The notes under the pieces are model-generated. The model saw only the letters and a program-made list of their open reading frames with translations. It had not been told where the DNA came from and did no database searches. The translations under genes and the position numbers were made by a program. From NCBI RefSeq assembly GCF_022921095.1, contig NZ_CP095053.1:2522501-2586500 (forward strand): 64,000 bases of DNA. The letters run 5' to 3'. The DNA is from Hymenobacter aerilatus. Its GTDB lineage: Bacteria; Bacteroidota; Bacteroidia; Cytophagales; Hymenobacteraceae. Below are positions 1 through 7,767 of this stretch, piece after piece (position 1 is the stretch's first letter; each line of letters begins with the position of its first letter).

Positions 1-681
1 GCGCAGGTCTTGGCTGTGCTCGACAGCGTGGCCGGCGCCCTTGCCTGGCTGGCGGCTCATCCTGCGCCCGACCTTATCCTGTCGGACGTTCAGCTGGCCG
101 ATGGGCTGAGCTTTGCGCTGTTTGAGCAACTGGTAGTGCGCGCCCCGGTTATCTTCACCACGGCCTACGACCAATATGCCATCCGGGCGTTTCGGGCCAA
201 TAGCATCGACTACCTACTCAAGCCCGTGAAGCTACAGGAACTGCAAGCGGCCCTCACCAAGCTGCGCCAGTGGCCTACCCTCCCCGACCCGGCGCAGCGC
301 CTAGAGCGCCTGCTGGAAACACTGGCCGCGCCTCAGCAAACCTATAAAACCCGGTTTCTGGTGCGTAGCGGCGAGCAGCTACTCCCGTTGCCTACGGCGC
401 AGGTAGCCTGGTTCCAGAGCCGCCACGAAACCACTACCCTCGTCACGCAGGAGGGCCAGCGCTTTGTAGTGGAGTACACGCTGGAGCAGTTGGAGCAATT
501 GCTGAACCCGCAGGAGTTTTTCCGTCTCAATCGGCAGTTCATTGCCCAGCTACCGGCTGTGCAGCGTCTGCACGTCTATTTCAACGGCAAGCTCAAGCTC
601 GATTTACACCCCGCCCCCAGTGAAGAAGTACTTGTGAGCCGGGAAAAAGCTACTGTGCTCAAGCAATGGTTAGAGCGATGA
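1..681 (+). CDS. LytTR-family response regulator, 5' end cut by window edge
   Basis: The reading frame is open from base 1, so the true start lies outside the window and about 30 N-terminal residues are missing. What remains is the second half of a receiver domain, with the phospho-acceptor Asp in LILSDVQLADG and the conserved Lys in YLLKPVK, followed by a C-terminal LytTR DNA-binding domain (residues about 115-226). Proteins of this kind are phosphorylated by LytS/YehU-type histidine kinases and bind promoter repeats. Its kinase is probably just upstream, outside the window. It closely resembles the regulator encoded convergently at 841-1623, sharing QLADGLSF, VIFTTAYDQYA and NSIDYLLKP, so the two are paralogues. 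Confidence 0.9.
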   Translation, partial: AQVLAVLDSVAGALAWLAAHPAPDLILSDVQLADGLSFALFEQLVVRAPVIFTTAYDQYAIRAFRANSIDYLLKPVKLQELQAALTKLRQWPTLPDPAQRLERLLETLAAPQQTYKTRFLVRSGEQLLPLPTAQVAWFQSRHETTTLVTQEGQRFVVEYTLEQLEQLLNPQEFFRLNRQFIAQLPAVQRLHVYFNGKLKLDLHPAPSEEVLVSREKATVLKQWLER

Positions 682-692
682 GGCGGTTAGAT

Positions 693-830
693 AGTGAGTA
701 GAAATACGACTGTCATCTTGAGCGCAGCGAAGGACCTTCTTACGTCAGCACGATGCTCGCAACAACAACTTGTTCTAGCGTGAGAAGGTCCTTCGCTGCG
801 CTCAGGATGACAGTCGTATTTCCACTCACT
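693..830. repeat. Family-1 intergenic hairpin repeat, copy 1
   Basis: The arms at 693-744 and 779-830 are inverted copies over 52 bp with three mismatches. The core is GTCATCYTGAG-CGCAGC-GAAGGACCTTCT. The outer 18 bp on each side (AGTGAGT.GAAATACGACT) are not part of the family core, yet are also mirrored. It fills the gap between two convergent regulator genes, where it could end transcription from both sides. Confidence 0.92.
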
Positions 831-840
831 ACTTACCATC

Positions 841-1623
841 TCACCTTTCTAGCCAGGCGCGGAAGGTGCTTACCCGCTCGCGGCTGACGAGTACGTCGCC
901 CTCGGGGCTGGCGGGGGCGAGGGTTGTTTTCAGGCGGGAGTTGGTGTAGTGGATGATGTCCTGAATGGCGGCGTGGTGCACGAGGTAGGCGCGGTTGAGG
1001 CGGAAGAACTCGCGAGGGTTCAGGAGCTGCTCCAGTTGCTCCAGCGTCTGGTCTACCACCACGCGCCTACCCTCGCGGGTTTGCAGGAAGGTGGCCTTCT
1101 CAAAGCTGAAGAAATACGCCACCTGCGCCACCGGAATCACCTTGAGGTGCTCGCCTACCTTCACCACAAACTGCTGCTTGTACTGCGGCTGGGGTTGGAG
1201 CTGCTGCACCAGCTGTGTGAGCAGGGTAGCATCGAAGGCAGGGGCCGGGGCCGGCTGGCGGGCTTGCAGGCGGGCCACGGCGGCGGCCAGCTCGTCGGCA
1301 TCAATGGGCTTTAGCAGGTAGTCGATGCTGTTGTGCTTGAAGGCGCGCAAGGCGTATTGGTCGTAGGCGGTGGTGAAGATAACCGGGCAGCGAACCTGCA
1401 CGCGTTCAAACAGCTCAAAGCTCAGCCCATCGGCCAGCTGAATGTCTAGAAACAGCACGTCGGGGGCGGGTTGCGTGGCGCGCAGCAGCTCGGCGGCTTC
1501 CTCCACCGACTCGGCCGTGCCCACCACCTCGAGGGGCACTGGCTGCTTGCGGAGCAGGTCGGCGAGGCGGCGGGCGGCCAGGGGTTCGTCTTCAACCAGA
1601 ATGGCACGCAGGGGGGTAGACAT
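841..1623 (-). CDS. LytTR-family response regulator
   Basis: A 260-residue cytoplasmic DNA-binding regulator. The receiver domain covers residues about 7-125, with the acidic pair in VEDEP, the phospho-acceptor Asp60 in LFLDIQL and the switch Lys in YLLKPID. A LytTR output domain occupies residues about 150-258 (VAYFFSFEKATFLQ, FFRLNRAYLVH). The ATG at 1623 is preferred over an in-frame TTG nine bases upstream. It is the last gene of a minus-strand row with the DUF2306 protein (12 bp gap) and the histidine kinase at 2178-3278, which is its likely phospho-donor. The target genes cannot be read from the sequence. Confidence 0.93.
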   Translation of the reverse strand: MSTPLRAILVEDEPLAARRLADLLRKQPVPLEVVGTAESVEEAAELLRATQPAPDVLFLDIQLADGLSFELFERVQVRCPVIFTTAYDQYALRAFKHNSIDYLLKPIDADELAAAVARLQARQPAPAPAFDATLLTQLVQQLQPQPQYKQQFVVKVGEHLKVIPVAQVAYFFSFEKATFLQTREGRRVVVDQTLEQLEQLLNPREFFRLNRAYLVHHAAIQDIIHYTNSRLKTTLAPASPEGDVLVSRERVSTFRAWLER

Positions 1624-1635
1624 AGGAGACAAGTG

Positions 1636-2106
1636 TTATACAGATGTTTTTTTCGGTAAGAACCGTGCGGCGTTCCTACGAATCAGGAGGGAGCCTACTG
1701 TGGCCGTGAGTACAGTAGCCACCAGTACCATGGGCCAAAAGCGTTGCGAGGGTAGTGTCCGGGTAAGCGTTTCGGCCCAAAATGCGGCGTAGAGCCCTAC
1801 CACCGACCAGTTCATGAAATAGTAGTGCCAGTGCAGCGCATTCTTCACGCGCCACCACATGGGCAGTATGCCCCCGGTCAGGACAGTTAGACTAACGATG
1901 GATAAGGCGTGAAACGGCCCAAACGTACCAAAGAGATGGTAGATCATGAAGGCGGTGGCGTTCAGCACCAGCATACATGCTACGTATGCATAGCCTAGGC
2001 GCTTGTGTGTGTGCCCTCCCTTACGATTTAGCAGCACCATCGCGCCTGTGAGCATAGCCAGCAGTGCCGACAGCAAATGAATGAGTCCGGTAGCAGAGTG
2101 AAACAT
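1636..2106 (-). CDS. DUF2306-type membrane protein
   Basis: About 156 residues when started at the ATG at 2106 (MFHSATGLIHLLSALLAML). The frame stays open further upstream, but the protein-like part begins here. Four hydrophobic segments are visible, with the loop motif GGHTHKRLGYAYV, and HWHYYFMNWSVVGLYAAFWAE further on. This matches small multi-helix integral membrane proteins of the DUF2306 type, whose function is unknown. The gene lies between a LytS-type kinase and its likely LytTR regulator, in the same direction, so it may be part of that signalling unit or a target of it. Confidence 0.8.
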   Translation of the reverse strand: MFHSATGLIHLLSALLAMLTGAMVLLNRKGGHTHKRLGYAYVACMLVLNATAFMIYHLFGTFGPFHALSIVSLTVLTGGILPMWWRVKNALHWHYYFMNWSVVGLYAAFWAETLTRTLPSQRFWPMVLVATVLTATVGSLLIRRNAARFLPKKTSV

Positions 2107-2177
2107 AATAACATACGAGGTTAGGTGTTCAACACATAGGGAGCAGGGGTGCGGCGCTTTATGCACCCAGCATGCTC

Positions 2178-3278
2178 CTACCCCAGGGTCAGCAGCGGCA
2201 GCGCTACCACAAACTCGGTGGCCGTACGCTCAATGCGCACCGGCTGCTCGGTCAGGAAGCCGTAGCGCGCCTGCAAATTCCGCAGCCCCAGCCCGGTCGA
2301 CTCGGCGGCGGCCACGGTGCGCGGGCGCAGGGTGTTGGCTACGCGCAGCTCGCGGGCAGCAGGGTCTATTTCCACCGTGATGTGTAGCGGGTTGCGCTGG
2401 CTGGTGGCATTGTGCTTGAAGGCGTTTTCGAGCAACAGCTGCACGGCCAGCGGTGGCACCAGCAGCGTATCTGCGCTGGCATCTGGCTGCTTTATCTCTA
2501 CCTGAATGCCTTCGCCCAGGCGGGTGCGCTGCAAGTGCAGGTAAGACTCCACAAAAGCCAGCTCTTCGGTGAGCGGCACAACTTCCTGCTCCTGGCTATC
2601 GAGCACGTAGCGGTATACCTGAGCCAGCTGCCGGATGAAGCGCGTGGCACGGGCCGGGTCGTTTTCCTCTACCAGCACCGTCAGGGCGTTCAGCGAGTTG
2701 AACAAGAAGTGCGGGTCTACCTGCCGGCGCAGCGAGTCGAGGCGGGCGACGGCGCTTTCTTTTTCCAACCGCTGGGTGCGGATAGCCGCCTCGCGCCAGC
2801 CCAGCAAAAACGACCGGCTATGAATAAACAAGGACACCACCGTCGTCGTCACCAGAGGCAGAATAAACTGCCCCCACACGCGCGGCTCCAGTAGCTCGCG
2901 CAACGGCCGATGGTGGTAGAGCACCCGAAATCCGCCGTTCACCAGCACAATCACCAGCAACGACAGCACCGTGGAAAGCCCTACTGTGAGCAAAAACCGG
3001 CGGAGTGGCTCCTGGCGCCAGTCGGCTTTGCGGTTCAGCCAGGCGGCGGGGTAGCCATTGGCCAGCCACAGACCAACCGTGTAGCAAACGTTGTAGCCGA
3101 ACGTTAGCCGGAAGTCCTCACTATTGATTGCGCACCCAGGGCAGAACAAAAAGGTAAGCCCCACCGACAACAGCAGCATAAGTCCCAGCAGCTGCCACCA
3201 GCGCAACGCATTGGCGTAGTGCTTTTTGAAGGTAGGAACTTCGGCCTTCGTGTGGGCTCTCATGGCTACAGAAATCAT
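2178..3278 (-). CDS. LytS/YehU-type sensor histidine kinase (His_kinase family)
   Basis: 366 residues. The N-terminal third holds four hydrophobic membrane segments and no recognisable periplasmic sensor domain. The cytoplasmic part starts with a short helix and the phospho-acceptor box DPHFLFNSLNAL, typical of the His_kinase (PF06580) group, followed by an HATPase with the N box LLENAFKHN and the G box GLGLRNLQARYG. Such kinases pair with LytTR regulators, here most likely the one at 841-1623 in the same row. A second possible start lies at 3263. The signal sensed is unknown. Confidence 0.93.
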   Translation of the reverse strand: MISVAMRAHTKAEVPTFKKHYANALRWWQLLGLMLLLSVGLTFLFCPGCAINSEDFRLTFGYNVCYTVGLWLANGYPAAWLNRKADWRQEPLRRFLLTVGLSTVLSLLVIVLVNGGFRVLYHHRPLRELLEPRVWGQFILPLVTTTVVSLFIHSRSFLLGWREAAIRTQRLEKESAVARLDSLRRQVDPHFLFNSLNALTVLVEENDPARATRFIRQLAQVYRYVLDSQEQEVVPLTEELAFVESYLHLQRTRLGEGIQVEIKQPDASADTLLVPPLAVQLLLENAFKHNATSQRNPLHITVEIDPAARELRVANTLRPRTVAAAESTGLGLRNLQARYGFLTEQPVRIERTATEFVVALPLLTLG

Positions 3279-3343
3279 AACAGCAAAAAAAGTGTGTGGA
3301 AGTTACAGAAAAGCCGGTGGCAGCCAACCCGGAGCACGGCACA

Positions 3344-4039
3344 CTACTTGGCAGCGGCCAGGGCGGTATTGCAGGTTTTGAGGCGGCTCAGTAGCTGCCC
3401 TTTGCCCCAATCGGGTGCAATAGCCGACGTCGGCTGAAACGCATCGAATTTCACCTTGGCCTCTTCATACAAAGGCTTGGCTACTTCCGGACCGCCGCCA
3501 AACATCTTGGGCGTGAAGAAGGCATTGTTGGCACCGATGAGGTAGGGCCGTGGGTTGTTGGGATTCAGCTTTTTAGCCTGCGCAATGGCCTCGTTCACCA
3601 TGCCCGAATACTTCATGGAGCGCAGCATGGGCGACACGCCCAGTCGGGCCTGGTAGAGGTAGGCCTGCAATGCCAGCAACTCCGACTCGTCGCCGCCCAG
3701 CTTGCGGGCCTGCGCCAGGGCGGCCTCGGCCTGGTCGAGCGTCTTGTCTTTCATGTCGCCTTCTTCCTGACTTTGGAATACGTTGATCAGCAGCGCATAA
3801 GCCTGGTAATAGCGCGGCAACCAGTCCTGGGGCGCTACGGTAGCGGCGCGCTCAAACTTAGCGGCGCTGGCCTTCAGGGCAGCGGGGTCGCCAGTTTGCA
3901 TCAGCTCCTGAATGGTGGCCGCCATCAAGTCCTGGTAGCCGGCCGGGGCCGTTTGGGTAGTGGCCGAAGCCGGTTTCGTTTGAGCCGATGTCGAAAGAGA
4001 AGCGGTGGCCAGGGCGAGCAGGAAGAACACCTTTTTCAT
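3344..4039 (-). CDS. Exported tetratricopeptide-like protein
   Basis: 231 residues from the ATG at 4039. It has a clear signal peptide (MKKVFFLLALATASLSTSAQ). The mature part is helical, with TPR-like pairs such as AALKASAAKFERAATVAPQDW and DQAEAALAQARKLGGDESEL, and ends GKGQLLSRLKTCNTALAAAK. It is probably a periplasmic scaffold protein, with no enzymatic motif. It lies 65 bp upstream of the histidine kinase on the same strand, so it may be cotranscribed with it. Similar Bacteroidota proteins are annotated only as hypothetical or TPR proteins. Confidence 0.8.
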   Translation of the reverse strand: MKKVFFLLALATASLSTSAQTKPASATTQTAPAGYQDLMAATIQELMQTGDPAALKASAAKFERAATVAPQDWLPRYYQAYALLINVFQSQEEGDMKDKTLDQAEAALAQARKLGGDESELLALQAYLYQARLGVSPMLRSMKYSGMVNEAIAQAKKLNPNNPRPYLIGANNAFFTPKMFGGGPEVAKPLYEEAKVKFDAFQPTSAIAPDWGKGQLLSRLKTCNTALAAAK

Positions 4040-4293
4040 TGTGGTAAGTGGTTGTGTGGATGTATCATCCAAAAGTCAGCAACCCCGACAATTGATGAAA
4101 TTTCCTGCGTCTAAAGCGTCAGATAAGCCGGATGAAGTGTAGAAATCTTCTGATGGTATGATGGGCGCCTGGTGTAGTTCGGCTTGCCGGGCGCAATGCC
4201 CTTAGCCAAGCAACCCTACCCTGTTAGGCGCGTTTGCGGAAGATGCACAGCCGCCTTTTGGCTGTCCTACCCACTCGTCTCACTTTCTTTCCA

Positions 4294-5070
4294 ATGAAAA
4301 AACTAATCAACAAAACAGCCCTCATCACCGGCTCCGATTCGGGAATTGGCCAGGCCACGGCCATCTTATTTGCCCAGGAGGGCGCCAACGTGGTAGTGGT
4401 GTACCACACCGATGCCGATGGGGCCGAGCACACGCGCCAGCAGGTGACGCAAGCCGGCCAGCGCGCTCTAGTGGTGCAGGCCGACGTGAGCGATGCCCAA
4501 CAAGCTGAGCAACTTTTCAAGCAGACGCTGCTGGAGTTTGGTTCCGTGGATATTCTGGTGAACAACGCCGGCGTGAGCGGGGCGCACAAACCCGTGGTGG
4601 AGATGCAGCCCGAAGAGTTTGAGAAAACCATTCGCACCGATTTATTTGGGCCATTTTACCTAGCACGGCTGTTTGCCCAGCACCGCAAGCAGCGCGGCGG
4701 CAAGGGCAAGATTGTCAACGTCACGTCTATTCACGAGGAGGTAGTATCACCCGGCACGGCCGACTATTGCGCGGCCAAGGGCGGCCTACGCAACCTCACG
4801 CGCACGCTGGCCCTTGAACTGGCTGAAGACGGTATCAACGTCAACAACCTCGCCCCCGGCATGATCCTGACGCCCATGAACCAAAAAGCTCTCGACGACC
4901 CGCAAAAGCGTGAGGAGGGCGAGCAGCGCATCCCCATGAAACGGGCCGGCCAACCCGAGGAAATCGCCAAACTAGCCCTGTTTCTTTCCTCCGCTGATTC
5001 GGATTACGTGACGGGTTCTACTTACGTGATGGATGGCGGTTTCATGCGCATGGTGGCGCAAGGCGCGTAA
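4294..5070 (+). CDS. SDR-family oxidoreductase (glucose 1-dehydrogenase-like)
   Basis: 258 residues from the ATG at 4294 (MKKLINKTALITG). It is a classical short-chain dehydrogenase: cofactor motif TGSDSGIGQ, NNAG at VDILVNNAGVSG, catalytic Ser in VNVTSIHE, and YCAAK carrying the Tyr and Lys. The C-terminal ending VTGSTYVMDGGF is typical of the tetrameric family. The acid-free TGxxxGIG and VVYHTDADG region suggests NADP rather than NAD, but this is inference. The substrate is unknown. It stands alone, facing the TonB receptor gene across a hairpin repeat. Confidence 0.92.
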   Translation: MKKLINKTALITGSDSGIGQATAILFAQEGANVVVVYHTDADGAEHTRQQVTQAGQRALVVQADVSDAQQAEQLFKQTLLEFGSVDILVNNAGVSGAHKPVVEMQPEEFEKTIRTDLFGPFYLARLFAQHRKQRGGKGKIVNVTSIHEEVVSPGTADYCAAKGGLRNLTRTLALELAEDGINVNNLAPGMILTPMNQKALDDPQKREEGEQRIPMKRAGQPEEIAKLALFLSSADSDYVTGSTYVMDGGFMRMVAQGA

Positions 5071-5110
5071 TGAGGGGAGGGGAGGAAGGTGTGAAGGTAA
5101 GAAGGGTAAG

Positions 5111-5222
5111 AAGGGTGTCATCCTGAGCGCAGCGAAGGACCTTCTCACGTCTGAACGACAAGCGTAATAAAGACTCGCCCTCACGTGAGAAGGTCCTTCG
5201 CTGCGCTCAGGATGACACCCTT
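5111..5222. repeat. Family-1 intergenic hairpin repeat, copy 2
   Basis: Perfect 40-bp arms at 5111-5150 and 5183-5222 around a 32-nt loop. The covarying segment is GCGCAGC/GCTGCGC. Outside the arms the flanks (purine-rich at left, pyrimidine-rich at right) continue to match imperfectly for about 30 bp. It sits between convergent genes. Confidence 0.95.
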
Positions 5223-5260
5223 CCTACTCTCCTCTACCTTCCCTACCCTCCTACCCTACC

Positions 5261-7510
5261 TTAATCCTCCGGCGCCGTGTGCAAATCCACCGGGCGGTTT
5301 TTGTTGATGGAAATCAGAAGGTACACGAACACCATGCGGCGGGCCGAGGGGAGCAGTGGCACGGCGGTGTAGCGGCCAGTAGCGGCGTCGGGCGTGCTGG
5401 CGTAGCGGTAGCCGAACACGTTCTGGCGGCCCAGGATATTGGAGCAACTCACATGAATGATGGCGAGGTTCTTATGGATTTGGGTGAGGTAGCTTAGGTT
5501 CAGACTCAGGTCTTGGAAGCTGGGTAGGCGGCCCGCGTTATAGCCTGTGCCTGTGGCAGCATCGTAGCGGTTGGGGTCGAAGTAGGCACGGGGGCTGCCG
5601 TAGCTGTAGGTGGCCCCGAATAGCGTGTGCCACTTATCTACCCAGTACTTACCCACCACCGAGAGATTGTGACGCGCCGCGTAGGTAGGCACTGCCCGTA
5701 CTGGGTCGAAGCGCTGTTGGCGGCGGGTGTCGAGCAGGCTGTAGCTCACCCAGTAATCGAAGTTGCGCAAGGTGGTTTTGTCACGCCAGAGCACATCCAG
5801 GCCGCGGGCGTAGCCGGTGCCGGTGCTGCGGTAAGTAGCGGGGCTGGGCAGTTGGTAAGCCAGCGTGGCCGGGTTGAATGCGCCGGGCAGGTCGTAGCGC
5901 ACTAGGTTGGCGTAGCGCTTGTCGTAGGCTTCGAGACGCAGCAGCCGGCGGTGCGCTTCGTACTGATACGTGAGCTGGTAATGGCGGGCACGCTCGAAAC
6001 GCAGGGGCTCCGGGGCGTACTGCCCCAATCGCATGGCATCGTTGGTGGGCGTTTGGTAGAAGTAGCCCCAAGCGCCGGATAACTGGCTGTGTGGGTTGAT
6101 TTGATAGGCCAGTGCCGCCCGCGGTGCGGCGTTCCAGCGGCCCAGCACCGCCGAGTATTCGGCCCGCGCTCCTACCCTGCCAGCTACCTTGTTGGAGAAG
6201 GCAATTTCCGACTCGGCAAAGCCCGCAGCCCGGCGTTCCGTGAAAGCCAGTGCCCGCGTCATGTCGCTTTCCCGAGCTTGATAGTGAAATTGATACCGCT
6301 GCGCCAATACTTCTGCGCCCAGCTTTAGGTTCCAGTAGGCACTGGCCGAGTCGTTGGTAACCACGGCCCTACCCACCACCGACTGCTCCAATTCCTGCAC
6401 GCGCTGCTGGTCGGGTTGGATATGCTGGTTGTCGCGGGTGGCGGCAGCACCGGTTTGCAGACTCCAACCGCGGGCCAAGGGGGTGCGCCAGGTGGCATTG
6501 AGGTAGGCGTTGGTGTTGCGCAGGTCTACGGGCTGCCGACCATCAGCGTAGTCGGCGTTGGGTGTGAGTACGGCCATGTGCTGCTGCTGAAACGTTCCGT
6601 AGAGTTTCAGCATGCCCATCTCGCCGGTGCGTTGCCGGGCCGCTACCGAGCCACTGGCCGCTTGCAACGTGCGCAGAATCTGCTGGGGTACCAGCCCAAA
6701 GTAGGGTCGCATGTTCATGTAATCGGCCGTCACGGCTACCGACGACCGTTCCCACCGCTGCTGCCGGGCCAGCGTCAGCCCACCTAACGACAGCGCCGAA
6801 ATGCCCGTTTGCGTCTCATCGGCCAAATCCACCGACCGCAGCGCCACCACCGCCGACAACGCCTGCCCGTACTCTGCCGAGTAGCCGCCCGTGCTGAACA
6901 TCGTGCCCTTGAACAAAGTAGGCGCAAACCGCCCCCGCGCCGGCACGCCGCCCGGTGCGGCATTATAAGGGCTTTGCAGGGGTAGACCGTCGAGGTATTG
7001 TTTGGTTTCATAAGCCGCGCCGCCGCGCACAAACAGCTGGCCAGCCTCGCCATTGCGGGTAGTGCCGGGTAGGGTATTCAGGGCGCCGGCCACGTCGGCC
7101 TGGGCGCCGGCGGTGGTCTGCACGTCGCGGGCCGAGAAGGTGGTATTGCGCTTGTCGTCGCCGGCCTCGTAGGTACCAGCCGTTACGATTACGTCGCCTA
7201 GTTGATTGCGCACAGCCTTCAGCCGAAAGCTGAGTTGATGCGCTTTCCCATCCAGCACCACCGGTTGCTCCTGCGCCACATACCCCAGCAGCGAGGCTAC
7301 CAGCGGCAGCGTGCCGCTTTGGGTAGTGGTGAACCGGAACCGGCCCAGTGTATCGGTGCTGGCCCCGTCGAAGGTGGTTTTCAAAAACACGTTCACGCCC
7401 GGCAGCGGCTGGCCGGCGGCATCGCGCACAGTGCCCGCAAGGGTAGTGGTCTGGGCCAGCAGGCGGCCGGCAGTAAGCAACAGGAGCAAAAGAGGTAGCA
7501 GTCGTTTCAT
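5261..7510 (-). CDS. TonB-dependent receptor with N-terminal carboxypeptidase-like domain
   Basis: 749 residues. A signal peptide (MKRLLPLLLLLLTAGRLLAQ) is followed by a carboxypeptidase-regulatory-like beta domain (LAGTVRDAAGQPLPGVNVFLKT, residues about 22-105), a plug domain (GALNTLPGTTRNGEAGQLFVRGG) and an outer-membrane barrel. It should import a ligand across the outer membrane using TonB energy. No SusD partner lies beside it, so it is not a SusC-type pair. The C-terminus ends RMVFVYLLISINKNR plus a short tail rather than at a strong final beta strand. The gene is isolated between two hairpin repeats. The ligand is unknown. Confidence 0.93.
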   Translation of the reverse strand: MKRLLPLLLLLLTAGRLLAQTTTLAGTVRDAAGQPLPGVNVFLKTTFDGASTDTLGRFRFTTTQSGTLPLVASLLGYVAQEQPVVLDGKAHQLSFRLKAVRNQLGDVIVTAGTYEAGDDKRNTTFSARDVQTTAGAQADVAGALNTLPGTTRNGEAGQLFVRGGAAYETKQYLDGLPLQSPYNAAPGGVPARGRFAPTLFKGTMFSTGGYSAEYGQALSAVVALRSVDLADETQTGISALSLGGLTLARQQRWERSSVAVTADYMNMRPYFGLVPQQILRTLQAASGSVAARQRTGEMGMLKLYGTFQQQHMAVLTPNADYADGRQPVDLRNTNAYLNATWRTPLARGWSLQTGAAATRDNQHIQPDQQRVQELEQSVVGRAVVTNDSASAYWNLKLGAEVLAQRYQFHYQARESDMTRALAFTERRAAGFAESEIAFSNKVAGRVGARAEYSAVLGRWNAAPRAALAYQINPHSQLSGAWGYFYQTPTNDAMRLGQYAPEPLRFERARHYQLTYQYEAHRRLLRLEAYDKRYANLVRYDLPGAFNPATLAYQLPSPATYRSTGTGYARGLDVLWRDKTTLRNFDYWVSYSLLDTRRQQRFDPVRAVPTYAARHNLSVVGKYWVDKWHTLFGATYSYGSPRAYFDPNRYDAATGTGYNAGRLPSFQDLSLNLSYLTQIHKNLAIIHVSCSNILGRQNVFGYRYASTPDAATGRYTAVPLLPSARRMVFVYLLISINKNRPVDLHTAPED

Positions 7511-7652
7511 CGGGGCAGCAGTGAAGTGATGCCCAAAAGTGCGCGGTGCCTACCGGGTAGGAAATTTGCTGTTACTGAAGTGTTGGATTAGGAGGATGAA
7601 GGGTAAGGGGAGGTAGGTAAAGCTATTTCTTATTCCCGGCGAAAATGCTTCT

Positions 7653-7753
7653 TGTCATCCTGAACGCAGTGAAGGACCTTCTTATGTTAGAACAATGTCG
7701 TGTAAACGACTCGTTCTAACATAAGAAGGTCCTTCACTGCGTTCAGGATGACA
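7653..7753. repeat. Family-1 intergenic hairpin repeat, copy 3
   Basis: Perfect 41-bp arms at 7653-7693 and 7713-7753 with a 19-nt loop. The covarying segment is ACGCAGTG/CACTGCGT, differing from copy 2 on both arms together. It lies 14 bp past the gldG stop codon. Confidence 0.95.
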
Positions 7754-7767
7754 GATTCCTGTCAATG

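Noticed and set aside
4100-4293. Small RNA or promoter before the SDR gene
   Set aside because: No TAnnTTTG element, conserved structure or hairpin could be found in the gap.
5111-7753. TonB receptor as a composite mobile element flanked by inverted repeats
   Set aside because: The same repeats occur at many gene ends, the two copies differ in sequence, and no target duplication or transposase is visible.
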